Assembly: GCA_022839625.1 (NCBI GenBank)
Contig: JALHJL010000014.1
Coordinates: 1 to 64,000 of the forward strand
Direction of reading: 5' to 3'
DNA from: Phycisphaerales bacterium
GTDB lineage: Bacteria; Planctomycetota; Phycisphaerae; UBA1845; Fen-1342
Length of the DNA: 64,000 nucleotides
Under the pieces are notes generated by a model that saw nothing but the letters and a program-made list of their open reading frames with translations, ran no database searches and was not told the origin of the DNA. Positions 32,125 to 40,601 of the stretch are shown here, one piece after another; position 1 is the first letter of the stretch, and every line of letters begins with the position of its first letter. Both the position numbers and the translations under genes were made by a program.

Positions 32125-34836
32125 ATGAGGGCGCACGCACCTTCACCACAGGCGGAATCTCCCTGGCATGCCCTACCGTTGCCGGAGGTGCTCGCCCAGC
32201 TTGAAGCCGCGGAAGGCGGTCTCAGCGAGAGCGAGGCCAAGAAGCGGCTTGAAAAGTTCGGTCCGAATGAACTCCCGCACGAGCCGCCGCCCACCTGGTG
32301 GGAGATCGTGCTGCGGCAGTTCAAGAGCCCCCTCATCTACATTTTGGGTGTCGCCGCGGTTGTCTGCATCGGCATCGGCGAGTTCTCGGATGCCGGCTTC
32401 ATCGCGGCCGTGCTGGTGCTGAACGCAGCGATCGGGGGGTATCAGGAATGGCGCGCCGAGCGCAGCAGCCGCGCGTTGCAGAAGCTGCTGCGGATCCGCG
32501 CCGCGGTCTTGCGCGACGGCGAGACTCGGGAGATCGACGCCGAGGGCCTTGTCCCCGGCGACGTCGTGTGGATGGAGTCGGGCAACCGGGTGCCGAGCGA
32601 CGTTCGCCTGCTCAGCTCTCAGGGCCTGGAGATCGATGAGTCGCTCCTGACGGGCGAGTCGCTGCCTGTGCAGAAGGACGCGGGTTGGTCGGGGGAAGCG
32701 AACACGCCGATGGGGGATCGCCTCAATATGGCCTTCGCCGGGGCCACCGTGATCCGGGGGCGCGGCCGGGCGGTCGTTGTCGGCACGGGCACGCACACCG
32801 CCGTCGGTCAGCTTGCGCTCGACGTCATGGGCGCGACCGGCGGCAAGCCGCCACTCATCGTGCGGATGGAGCATTTTACGCACGTCATCGCGATCGGCAT
32901 CCTGGCGGCGGCCGTGATTGTCGGAGCATTGGGGATCTTCGTCCGCGGATACGGGCTGGCGGATATGTTCATGTTCTCCGTCGCGCTCGCGGTCTCGGCA
33001 ATCCCCGAAGGGTTGCCGGTCGCCATGACGGTGGCCTTGGCGGTCGCGACCACGCGCATGGCGCGCCGCGGGGTGGTCGTCCGGCGGCTGGCGGCCGTCG
33101 AGGGGCTGGGCAGTTGCACGATGATTGCCAGCGACAAGACGGGCACGCTGACCTGTAACGAGCTCACGGTGCGCGAGGTGCGCCTCGCGGAGGATCGCGT
33201 CTTCGAGGTCACCGGAGAGGGGTTCACCCCGACCGGCGAGGTACGCTCAAACGGCCAGCCGGTGACCGTCGGCGCCGACGATCCGCTTCGGGCGCTGGGG
33301 CTGGCCGGCGCATTGTGCAACGAAGCCGACCTTCATCAGCGCGACGGAGCGTGGATCTGGCGCGGCGACCCGACCGATCTCGCCTTGCTCACGCTGGCGC
33401 ATAAGGTGGGCTGCAACCCGGGCCAGGCACTCCGCACACTTCCGAGAGTGGCAGACATCCCCTTCGAGTCGGAGCGGCAATTCGCGGCCTCGTATCATCG
33501 GGACGGCGAGCGGACGCGCGTGTTTGCCAAGGGCGCTCCCGAACGCGTCCTCGGCATGTGCAAGTGGAACGGCGATGCTGACCGGCGCGGGGCGCTCGCG
33601 GGGATGGCCGAGAGCATGGCGTGCCGGGGCTACCGCGTGCTGGCGCTGGCGGAGGGTGTGGCGGACGCCTCGTTCGACCCGGCACGCCCGCCGGAGGAGC
33701 CGAGCGGCTTGCGCTGCCTGGGCCTGGTGGGCATGATCGACCCCCTGCGGCCTGGCGTGCGCGAGGCCGTGGCACACTGCCACAGCGCGGGGATCGAGGT
33801 CCGCATGATTACTGGGGACCACCCGGTGACCGCGCTGGCGATCGCCCGCGATCTGGGCATGGCGGACGACCCGCAGCAGGTCGTTTCCGGCGCAGACATG
33901 ATGGACGCGCCGCCCGCGAAGCTGGCGGAGCTCGTCCAGCACACGCGCGTGTTCGCGCGCGTCGCGCCCCGGCAGAAGCTGGAGCTGGTCGAGGCCGCCC
34001 AGGTGGCCGGTCACTACGTGGCGGTCACGGGCGACGGCGTGAACGACGCGCCGGCACTTCGCAAAGCCAACATCGGCGTCGCGATGGGCAAAGCCGGGAC
34101 GGACGTGGCCCGCGAGGCGGCCGAGCTCGTCATCACCGACGACAACTTCGCGACGATCGTGGCCGGCGTGGAAGAGGGCCGGATCGCTTACGACAACGTG
34201 CGGAAAGTGATCTACCTGCTGATCTCGACGGGCGTGGCGGAGGTCCTGCTGCTGGGGGCGGCGCTGCTGGCAGGCATGCCCCTGCCCTTGCTGCCGGTGC
34301 AGATCCTGTGGCTTAACCTCGTGACGAACGGCATTCAGGACGTGGCGCTGGCATTTGAGCCCGGCGAGGGCGACTCCCTGCGCCGCCGGCCGCGCCCCCC
34401 GCGCGAACCCATTTTCAACCGCCTCATGTTGGAGCGCACCATCGTGGGGGCGGTGGTGATGGCCTCGCTGGCGTTCCTGTTGTTCTGGTACCTGACCGAA
34501 GTGGCCGGGATGGAGGAGTACTCGGCCCGCAACCTGCTGCTGATGCTCATGGTGCTGCTGGAGAACGTCCACGTGGCCAACTGCCGGTCGGAAACGAAGT
34601 CCGCGTTCCGCATGTCGCCGCTGAGCAACCCGATCCTGCTGGGCGGAGTCGTGCTGGCCCAACTGCTGCACATCGGCTGCCTGTACCTGCCGCTGGGGCA
34701 GAAGCTGTTGCACACCGAGCCGATCGCGCTTGGCCAGTGGTTCGTGCTGCTTGGCCTCTCCGTCACGCTGCTGGCGGCCATGGAACTGCACAAGGCGTCC
34801 TGGTACTGGAGGGGCCGCGTGCCGCGGCGTGCATAA
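32125..34836 (+). CDS. P-type cation ATPase, P2A-like (calcium-pump family)
   Basis: 903 residues with the complete layout: cation-ATPase N-terminus, two helices, actuator with TGES (about 177), phosphorylation site DKTGTLT (about 336), MITGDHP and VTGDGVNDAP hinge, then six C-terminal helices. PEGLP of helix 4 and AE in helix 5 keep the acidic ligands. NLVTN replaces NLVTD in helix 6, so the Asp800 equivalent of SERCA is Asn, and the helix-5 Asn equivalent is Gly. The ion may therefore not be calcium. An ATP-driven inner-membrane pump. Confidence 0.9.
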   Translation: MRAHAPSPQAESPWHALPLPEVLAQLEAAEGGLSESEAKKRLEKFGPNELPHEPPPTWWEIVLRQFKSPLIYILGVAAVVCIGIGEFSDAGFIAAVLVLNAAIGGYQEWRAERSSRALQKLLRIRAAVLRDGETREIDAEGLVPGDVVWMESGNRVPSDVRLLSSQGLEIDESLLTGESLPVQKDAGWSGEANTPMGDRLNMAFAGATVIRGRGRAVVVGTGTHTAVGQLALDVMGATGGKPPLIVRMEHFTHVIAIGILAAAVIVGALGIFVRGYGLADMFMFSVALAVSAIPEGLPVAMTVALAVATTRMARRGVVVRRLAAVEGLGSCTMIASDKTGTLTCNELTVREVRLAEDRVFEVTGEGFTPTGEVRSNGQPVTVGADDPLRALGLAGALCNEADLHQRDGAWIWRGDPTDLALLTLAHKVGCNPGQALRTLPRVADIPFESERQFAASYHRDGERTRVFAKGAPERVLGMCKWNGDADRRGALAGMAESMACRGYRVLALAEGVADASFDPARPPEEPSGLRCLGLVGMIDPLRPGVREAVAHCHSAGIEVRMITGDHPVTALAIARDLGMADDPQQVVSGADMMDAPPAKLAELVQHTRVFARVAPRQKLELVEAAQVAGHYVAVTGDGVNDAPALRKANIGVAMGKAGTDVAREAAELVITDDNFATIVAGVEEGRIAYDNVRKVIYLLISTGVAEVLLLGAALLAGMPLPLLPVQILWLNLVTNGIQDVALAFEPGEGDSLRRRPRPPREPIFNRLMLERTIVGAVVMASLAFLLFWYLTEVAGMEEYSARNLLLMLMVLLENVHVANCRSETKSAFRMSPLSNPILLGGVVLAQLLHIGCLYLPLGQKLLHTEPIALGQWFVLLGLSVTLLAAMELHKASWYWRGRVPRRA

Positions 34837-35156
34837 CCCCGCGTGGGGGCGCGTGGTTGCGGGCGCGGGAGCGGGTTTCCCTTCGCGCCCCGCGGCAGGA
34901 GTGTAGCGCCGGACCGGAGCCCGCCCCATGCCCCGGGTCTCGCACCGTCCGAGTACAAGTCGACCGGCCGATTTCATCTTCCCTTCATGCGCGCGTCGTA
35001 AGGATAGTGAGGGTGCTGTCAAGCGGCGTCGCGCGTGCAGTAGAGAGGTTGTGAAAACGGGAGCAATGGTGCGCTGCCGCTGGCTCGGCCGTGTACCAGT
35101 GTGCGGCCCATAACCCCCAGGGTACGCGCCGAGTCGTGGAATGCGAGGAAAACCCG
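34837..35156. other. 320-base intergenic region upstream of the arylsulfotransferase-like gene
   Basis: Starts with a GC-rich 8-bp inverted repeat (34846-34853 / 34884-34891), possibly the end of the ATPase transcript. It then holds the TTTCAT-type direct repeat and a GATAGT -10-like hexamer described separately. The remaining 150 bases show no gene. Confidence 0.5.
34972..35008 (+). promoter_or_regulatory. 11-bp-spaced direct repeat (operator) and -10 before the arylsulfotransferase-like gene
   Basis: TTTCAT (34972-34977) and CTTCAT (34983-34988) repeat at exactly 11 bp, one helical turn, the layout bound by OmpR/PhoB-type dimers. GATAGT (35003-35008) with the trailing GAGG follows. The same repeat with TATAGTGAGG occurs at 39643-39683, on the other side of the two-component genes. 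The binding protein is inferred, not shown. Confidence 0.5.
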
Positions 35157-36965
35157 ATGCGCGCATGTGCCGCAGCTTGCCTCAAGTGTCTGGCCTGTCT
35201 GTCGATCGTGCTGCTGGCGTTTGCGCCAGCCGCTCGCACCAGTGCCGAAGACCACGCCCGCCCGAGCCTGCGCGCGCCGGCCGGTGGGGTGGACGCAGCG
35301 CCGCGCGGTCTCGTTCTCAATACGAGTGCGGCGTTCGAGGGGTACACACTCTTTGCACCCCTCAACTCGACCACGACGTACCTGGTGGACCTCGAGGGAC
35401 GGCTCGTTCACTCCTGGCCGAGCAAGTACGAGCCGGGCCAATCGGTACACCTGCTCGAGGACGGCAGCGTCTTGCGGGCCAGGCGCCAACCCGGGAACAG
35501 GCACTTCGGCGGCGGCGGCATCGGTGGGGGGGTGGAACAAATCGCGCTGGACGGCACCGTCGTCTGGGAATTCGTCTGCGCGGACGAGAACCGCTGCCAA
35601 CATCACGACGTCAAGCCTTTGCCGAACGGCAACGTATTGCTGATTGCATGGGAGAAAAAGACCCGCGCGCAGGTGCTGGCGGCCGGCGGCGATCCGGACG
35701 TGTTCGGCGGTGAGGAGCTTTGGCCGGACTGCGTGATCGAGGTCCAACCGCAGGGTGCGTCCGGCGGCAAGGTGGTTTGGGAGTGGCACGTCTGGGACCA
35801 CCTGATTCAGGACTTCGACGAGGACAAGCCGAATTTCGGCGTCGTGGCGGAGCACCCGGAGCGGATCGACTTGAACTACCGGCGGACGGTGCCGCGCGAG
35901 ACGCCTGAGGAGATGAGGAGGTTACGCTCCCTGGGTTACGTGGGAGGCGCCGAGCCGGACGACGCGGACGATGAGGGCGGCGGACCGGCGTTTCCGGGGC
36001 TGGGGAGGCCGGGTTTTGGGTGGTCGGCTGACTGGTGTCACGCGAACTCGGTCGAATACAACGCGAAGCTCGACCAGATCGTGCTGAGCGTTCACACGTT
36101 CAACGAGATCTGGATCATCGATCACAGCACGACCACCGAAGAGGCCGCGGGGCGCCAAGGCGGACGGCATGGCAAAGGCGGGGACCTGCTCTATCGGTGG
36201 GGGAACCCGCGGGCGTACGGGGCCGGCGGGGTTGCAGACCAGACGCTCTTCGCCCAGCACGATGCGCGATGGGTTCCGGAGGGCGCGCCCGGTGCCGGAA
36301 ACCTGCTGGTGTTCAACAACGGGATTGGGCGGCCGGATGGTGCGTACTCGTCCGTATTGGAGATCGCACCGCCCGTCGACTCGGCCGGCCGGTATCGCCT
36401 CGAGCCGGGAAAGGCGTTCGGGCCGTCGAAACCCGTGTGGGAGTATACCGCCGCGAACAGGATGGACTTCTTCTCCAGTCACATCTCCGGGGCGGAGCGA
36501 TTGCCGAACGGGAATACGTTGATCTGCTCCGGCGAACAGGGGCGCGTGTTTGAGGTCGAGCGAACGGGGAAGGTCGTTTGGGACTACGTCAACCCGTACG
36601 TTGAGCACTCGGTGCGGCCCGAGGGATTCCCACCCCCCCATGGACCGCCTTTCCCGCCGGGCTTTCGCGGCCCGCGACCGACGGACGGAGCACGGCCCGG
36701 CGACGACCGTGCAACCAGGCAGCGGGGCCGTGACGAGGCGAGCCCGCGCGTACCGGGACCGCGCCACCCGCCGGGTCCGCCGGGTGTCGGCCCGTGGATG
36801 CTTCCGCCCGGAGGCAGGCCGCCGGGGCCACCCGGTGGCGGACCAGGCGGCGGGCTGTTTCGGGCGACGCGATTGGCATCCGACCATCCGGGTGTCCAGC
36901 AGGTGTTGAAGGCGGCCGCTGGGCAGCGCGACAGCGAGACGGCCGGCGCGCGGAGTGCGAGCTGA
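35157..36965 (+). CDS. exported arylsulfotransferase (ASST)-like protein with Pro/Gly-rich tail
   Basis: 602 residues from ATG 35157 (GAGGA upstream); the frame is open to 35091. Signal peptide about 1-29. A propeller with LEDGSVLRARR, HHDVKPLPNGNVLLI (His149/150), CHANSVEYN, FAQHDARWVPEG and SSHISGAERLPNGNTLI has the spaced histidines and repeated D/PNGN-L blades of arylsulfotransferases, which move sulfate between phenols in the periplasm through a sulfo-histidine. Residues about 490-580 are very rich in Pro and Gly and resemble a wall-spanning spacer. Which histidine is catalytic cannot be fixed by eye. Confidence 0.75.
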   Translation: MRACAAACLKCLACLSIVLLAFAPAARTSAEDHARPSLRAPAGGVDAAPRGLVLNTSAAFEGYTLFAPLNSTTTYLVDLEGRLVHSWPSKYEPGQSVHLLEDGSVLRARRQPGNRHFGGGGIGGGVEQIALDGTVVWEFVCADENRCQHHDVKPLPNGNVLLIAWEKKTRAQVLAAGGDPDVFGGEELWPDCVIEVQPQGASGGKVVWEWHVWDHLIQDFDEDKPNFGVVAEHPERIDLNYRRTVPRETPEEMRRLRSLGYVGGAEPDDADDEGGGPAFPGLGRPGFGWSADWCHANSVEYNAKLDQIVLSVHTFNEIWIIDHSTTTEEAAGRQGGRHGKGGDLLYRWGNPRAYGAGGVADQTLFAQHDARWVPEGAPGAGNLLVFNNGIGRPDGAYSSVLEIAPPVDSAGRYRLEPGKAFGPSKPVWEYTAANRMDFFSSHISGAERLPNGNTLICSGEQGRVFEVERTGKVVWDYVNPYVEHSVRPEGFPPPHGPPFPPGFRGPRPTDGARPGDDRATRQRGRDEASPRVPGPRHPPGPPGVGPWMLPPGGRPPGPPGGGPGGGLFRATRLASDHPGVQQVLKAAAGQRDSETAGARSAS

Positions 36966-37229
36966 GACCGCGCGCGACTCCGCGTCGGATGGTCGGCAGG
37001 GGGAGCGGCGGCCGGCGTTGGCATGAGGTAGACTGAGCGCTGACGGTCAGAGCACCAAATCACCGTGCGCGATTCGGCGGCGCGTCGGGAGGGCGAGCCC
37101 CCTGGCGAGCCGCGGCCCGGCGGGCACCTCGCCCGCCCGCGCCGCACAGTGATCTAGAGTGCTGTTGTTCGCCGAGCGCTTGCCACGGCGTCGCGGACGG
37201 CGTCGGATGACTTAGCGTGGATCGAAGAC

Positions 37230-37904
37230 ATGCGTGTGCTTATCGTGGAAGATCAGGAGCGGCTGCGGAACTGGCTGCTAAAAGGGCTTCGCGAAGCCGA
37301 CTTCGTGGTAGACGCGACCGGGAACGGGAAGGAGGGGCTCTGGTATGCCCTGGGCAACTCCTATGACGCGATCATCCTCGACCTGATGCTGCCGGGGATG
37401 GATGGGCTGAGCATCCTGCGCGAGTTACGAAATGCCAAGCGCGACTCCCCGGTATTGATCCTGACGGCCAGGGACACGGTGCCGGACCGCGTCAAGGGCC
37501 TGGACGGCGGAGCGGACGATTATCTTGTCAAGCCATTTGCCTTTGAGGAGCTGCTCGCTCGTGTGCGGGCGCTCGTCCGCCGTGCATACGGGACCCGCAA
37601 CCCGGTCATCGAAGTCGGCGATCTTCGGCTCGACACGGGTCAACGCCGCGTCTGGCGCCGCGGGCAGGAAGTCGAGCTGCGAGCGATGGAATACAAACTC
37701 CTGGAATACCTGGTCCGGCGAGCGGGCGACACCGTCAGCCGGACGGAGATCTGGGAACACCTGTACGACTTCGGCTCCCAGGCGGTCAGCAACGTCGTGG
37801 ACGTGTACGTCGCTGCGTTGCGTCGCAAGCTTGACCTGCCCGGAGAGCAAAGTCTGATTCAGACACGTCGGGGTCTGGGCTACGTCCTGAGGTCGGGCCC
37901 ATGA
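37230..37904 (+). CDS. OmpR-family response regulator
   Basis: 224 residues. Receiver domain with phospho-acceptor Asp51 (LDLMLPGMDG), acidic pocket VED near the N-terminus, Thr in LTARD and Lys in VKPF. A winged-helix DNA-binding domain follows, ending TRRGLGYVL. Closest in feel to the CopR/QseB branch. It shares ATGA with the histidine kinase gene. The 264 bases upstream hold no TTTCAT repeat, so autoregulation through that site is not evident. Confidence 0.93.
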   Translation: MRVLIVEDQERLRNWLLKGLREADFVVDATGNGKEGLWYALGNSYDAIILDLMLPGMDGLSILRELRNAKRDSPVLILTARDTVPDRVKGLDGGADDYLVKPFAFEELLARVRALVRRAYGTRNPVIEVGDLRLDTGQRRVWRRGQEVELRAMEYKLLEYLVRRAGDTVSRTEIWEHLYDFGSQAVSNVVDVYVAALRRKLDLPGEQSLIQTRRGLGYVLRSGP

Positions 37905-39514
37905 CACGCTCGCTGCGATCGAGGCTGATCGTCGGGATGTTCCTGGGGATGGCGGTCTTGCTGGCCGCCGCGGGTACGACGATCTACACGATCCAGCGCC
38001 GTCAGCTCTACCGCGCGTTTGATGAGACCCTGCTGAACAGCGCCAACGCGCTCGTGCTGTTGCTCCACGCCAGTCCCTTCGGGAACTTGTTCGACGCAGA
38101 AGGACTGGCGCGGCTGCCGGCCGGCCAGATTCGGGAGGGTGCGCTATTTCAGCTTTGGAGTGACCAACCGATCGCCTTGCCGCCGGAGGGGGGCTGGCTG
38201 CCGGACGAGCACCCTTCGCCTGAGCCGGGCGTCCCTGGCGCGGACTGGGGGCCGGGTCCACCGCGCGGCCCGCCGCCCCGCGAGTCAGCGGATTGGCGAC
38301 GATGGCGCGAGGCCGAGGCAAACGGGGACGGCTCGTTTGTGTTCCGCTCGGACCAGTTGGGCGGCGCCGACTTGCCGCGCCTGGGTCCGCCGGGGAGTCA
38401 GCCCCGCTTCGAGCGAATCAGCCTTCCGGACGGTACGCCCGGCCGGGCGGTGGGGTTTCAGTTTCAACTGCCGACCCGCGGCCCGTGGCCGCGCCGGACG
38501 CCTCCGGCCCTGTTCACCGCGGTCGTTGCAGCCGGTACGAGCGATCTGGAGAAACAACTGCGCTTCCTGGCGGCCTTGCTCGCCGGGACGGCGCTGGCGA
38601 CGATGGCGATTTCGGGCGGCGTGGCGTGGCTGGTCGTGACGCGCGGGCTGCAACCGCTCGCGGCGGTCGCGCGCGAGATTGCGGCACTGGACGAGACCGG
38701 GCTCAAGCAACGCATCGCGCATGACACGGTGCCCCGAGAAATCCAGCCGGTTGTCAAACAACTGAACGGGCTGCTCGCGCGCCTGGACCGGGCCTTCGAG
38801 CGTGAGCGGGCCCTGACCGCCGACGTCGCCCACGAATTGCGTACGCCGGTGGCGGAGGTGCGTGCCATCGCTGAAATCACGCTCGGGCGCCCGCGCGATT
38901 CGGAGGAATACCGTCACGCGCTCGGTGAGACGCTGGAGGTCGTTAAGACGCTCCAAGGGCTGATCGAGAAGCTCCTCGTGCTCGCGCGCCTCGAGGCCGG
39001 GGAGATGCCGCCAGACCTTCAGCCCGTCGCGCTTCAGCCTGCACTGGCCCAACAGTGGGCGCACGTCCGCAGCCGGGCGGAGGAGCGCGGCGTCACGTTT
39101 GAGGACCAGTGTGCGCCGGAGACGCTCATCTCGGCCGATCTGGAGCTCGTGGAGGTTGTCCTGTCCAACGTGCTGGCCAATGCCGCCGCCTACACGCCGG
39201 ACGGAGGGCACATCTCCGCGGACTGCCACAAGGTGGAAGCGCGCTGTCGGCTCCGGATCGCCAGCAGCGGCTGCGAGCTGAGCGAGAGCGAGGTCGCCCG
39301 CGTATTCGACCGTTTCTGGCGGGCGGACGCGGCGCGTGGCAGGAGCGGCCTCAACTGCGGGTTGGGGCTCACGCTGGTACGGCGTGCGATGGAAGTCATG
39401 GGCGGGTGCGCGGAGGCCCGCGTGGACGAGGACCGCCGGTTCGTTCTTGTCCTGGAGTTCGCGGCTGTGGACGAGCGCGAACCGGACGATCCGGAGGACG
39501 AGGCGCGTGACTGA
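37901..39514 (+). CDS. sensor histidine kinase
   Basis: 537 residues. Helix 1 (about 12-32), an extracytoplasmic region of about 180 residues rich in Pro and Trp, helix 2 (about 215-240), HAMP, then HisKA with DVAHELRTP (His311) and a HATPase domain with NVLANAAAYTP (N box) and GLNCGLGLTLV (G2 box; the G1 DXGXG is varied, CELSESEVARVFDRF occupying this region). Partner of the regulator just upstream. The signal sensed is unknown; the sensor region shows no recognisable domain. Confidence 0.9.
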   Translation: MTRSLRSRLIVGMFLGMAVLLAAAGTTIYTIQRRQLYRAFDETLLNSANALVLLLHASPFGNLFDAEGLARLPAGQIREGALFQLWSDQPIALPPEGGWLPDEHPSPEPGVPGADWGPGPPRGPPPRESADWRRWREAEANGDGSFVFRSDQLGGADLPRLGPPGSQPRFERISLPDGTPGRAVGFQFQLPTRGPWPRRTPPALFTAVVAAGTSDLEKQLRFLAALLAGTALATMAISGGVAWLVVTRGLQPLAAVAREIAALDETGLKQRIAHDTVPREIQPVVKQLNGLLARLDRAFERERALTADVAHELRTPVAEVRAIAEITLGRPRDSEEYRHALGETLEVVKTLQGLIEKLLVLARLEAGEMPPDLQPVALQPALAQQWAHVRSRAEERGVTFEDQCAPETLISADLELVEVVLSNVLANAAAYTPDGGHISADCHKVEARCRLRIASSGCELSESEVARVFDRFWRADAARGRSGLNCGLGLTLVRRAMEVMGGCAEARVDEDRRFVLVLEFAAVDEREPDDPEDEARD

Positions 39515-39642
39515 GTTGCAGGCGCGGAGTGGGGTTACGACCGGCCGCCTCCGCGGGGGATTTGCAAGCCCAGGCCCGGGGGTGGGCTGCGAGCGCGAGG
39601 TCGTTGCGGCTGGGCTTTGGTCCGATAACGCAAAGGCCCGTA

Positions 39643-39683
39643 TTTCATCTCTATTTCATACTCCGCTCACCAGGATTTATAGT
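39643..39683 (+). promoter_or_regulatory. 11-bp-spaced TTTCAT direct repeat and -10 before the PEP-CTERM gene
   Basis: TTTCAT at 39643-39648 and again at 39654-39659, exactly 11 bp apart. TATAGT (39678-39683) follows after 18 nt, so the second half-site replaces the -35, as in promoters activated by OmpR/PhoB proteins. It starts 129 bases after the kinase stop and 153 before ATG 39796. The geometry also matches a Pho box. Confidence 0.55.
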
Positions 39684-39795
39684 GAGGCAGTGGGTTTGGC
39701 GGTTGCCGCGGACAAGTTGATCGTGCGCTCGAGCGAACGGGGAGCTGCGTGGCTCTGTCCCCGAGCCCGGAGGTGTGCAAACCAGGAGGAAGGTC

Positions 39796-40422
39796 ATGAG
39801 GCACATGCTCACAGTCGGTCTGTTGGTCTGTTGCGTTTCGGTCGCGTCGGCCGACATCGTGATTTCGGAGTGGATGTACTCCGGCGGGGGCGGCGAGTTC
39901 GTCGAGTTCACGAACGCGGGACCTGACCCGGTGGACATGACGAACTGGAGCTACAGTGACAGCGACGCACAGCCCGGTGACGTGTCCTTTCTCGATGTCT
40001 TCGGCGTGGTCCAGCCGGGCGAATCGGTGATCTTCACCGAGGCCGAGCCGGTCAACTTCCGCGCCGCCTGGGACCTTGACCTGGCTGTCAAGGTCTTCGG
40101 CCCCAACACCAACAGCAACCTCGGCCGCAACGACGAGATCAACCTGTACGACGCGGACGGCAACCTCGTCGACACGCTGGCCTACGGGGACCAGACCTAC
40201 CCGGGAACGCCGCGCACGCAGAATGTAAGCTGCAACATCCCGGCCACCGACTACGGCTACACGATCGCCCAGACGACTTGGGTTCTGGCCTCCGTGGGCG
40301 ATGAGTATGGCTCGTGGCTGTCGTGGACTGGGGACGTGGGCAGCCCGGGCATGGTGCCGGAGCCGAGCACGCTGATGCTCCTGGCGATTGGAGCACTGGC
40401 GGCCACGCGGCGGCGCGGCTAG
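39796..40422 (+). CDS. secreted lamin-tail-domain protein with PEP-CTERM signal
   Basis: 208 residues from ATG 39796, with AGGAGG upstream; an in-frame ATG at 39775 lies before the Shine-Dalgarno. Signal peptide 1-19 (ASA). The lamin-tail domain begins IVISEWMYSGGGGEFVEFTN and runs to about 180. The end, VPEPSTLMLLAIGALAATRRRG, is a classical PEP-CTERM sorting signal, recognised by exosortase elsewhere in the genome. It is a close paralogue of the first domain of the next gene (both have LGRNDEINLYDA and SCNIPATDYGY). Confidence 0.88.
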   Translation: MRHMLTVGLLVCCVSVASADIVISEWMYSGGGGEFVEFTNAGPDPVDMTNWSYSDSDAQPGDVSFLDVFGVVQPGESVIFTEAEPVNFRAAWDLDLAVKVFGPNTNSNLGRNDEINLYDADGNLVDTLAYGDQTYPGTPRTQNVSCNIPATDYGYTIAQTTWVLASVGDEYGSWLSWTGDVGSPGMVPEPSTLMLLAIGALAATRRRG

Positions 40423-40601
40423 GAAGGACGTTCCCATACTTGGCGCAAGCACCCGATGGACCAGGATTCTGGCTGTCCGCCGGCGCCGTTTCATTGGGAG
40501 TGGTGACGACGGCTTCGGGTCTCTTTGCGGGGCCGGCCGCCGGACGAGTTGTGATCGGCACACGCAGTGTCAGCAAACGACCACGCGGAAGGAGAAGGCG
40601 C

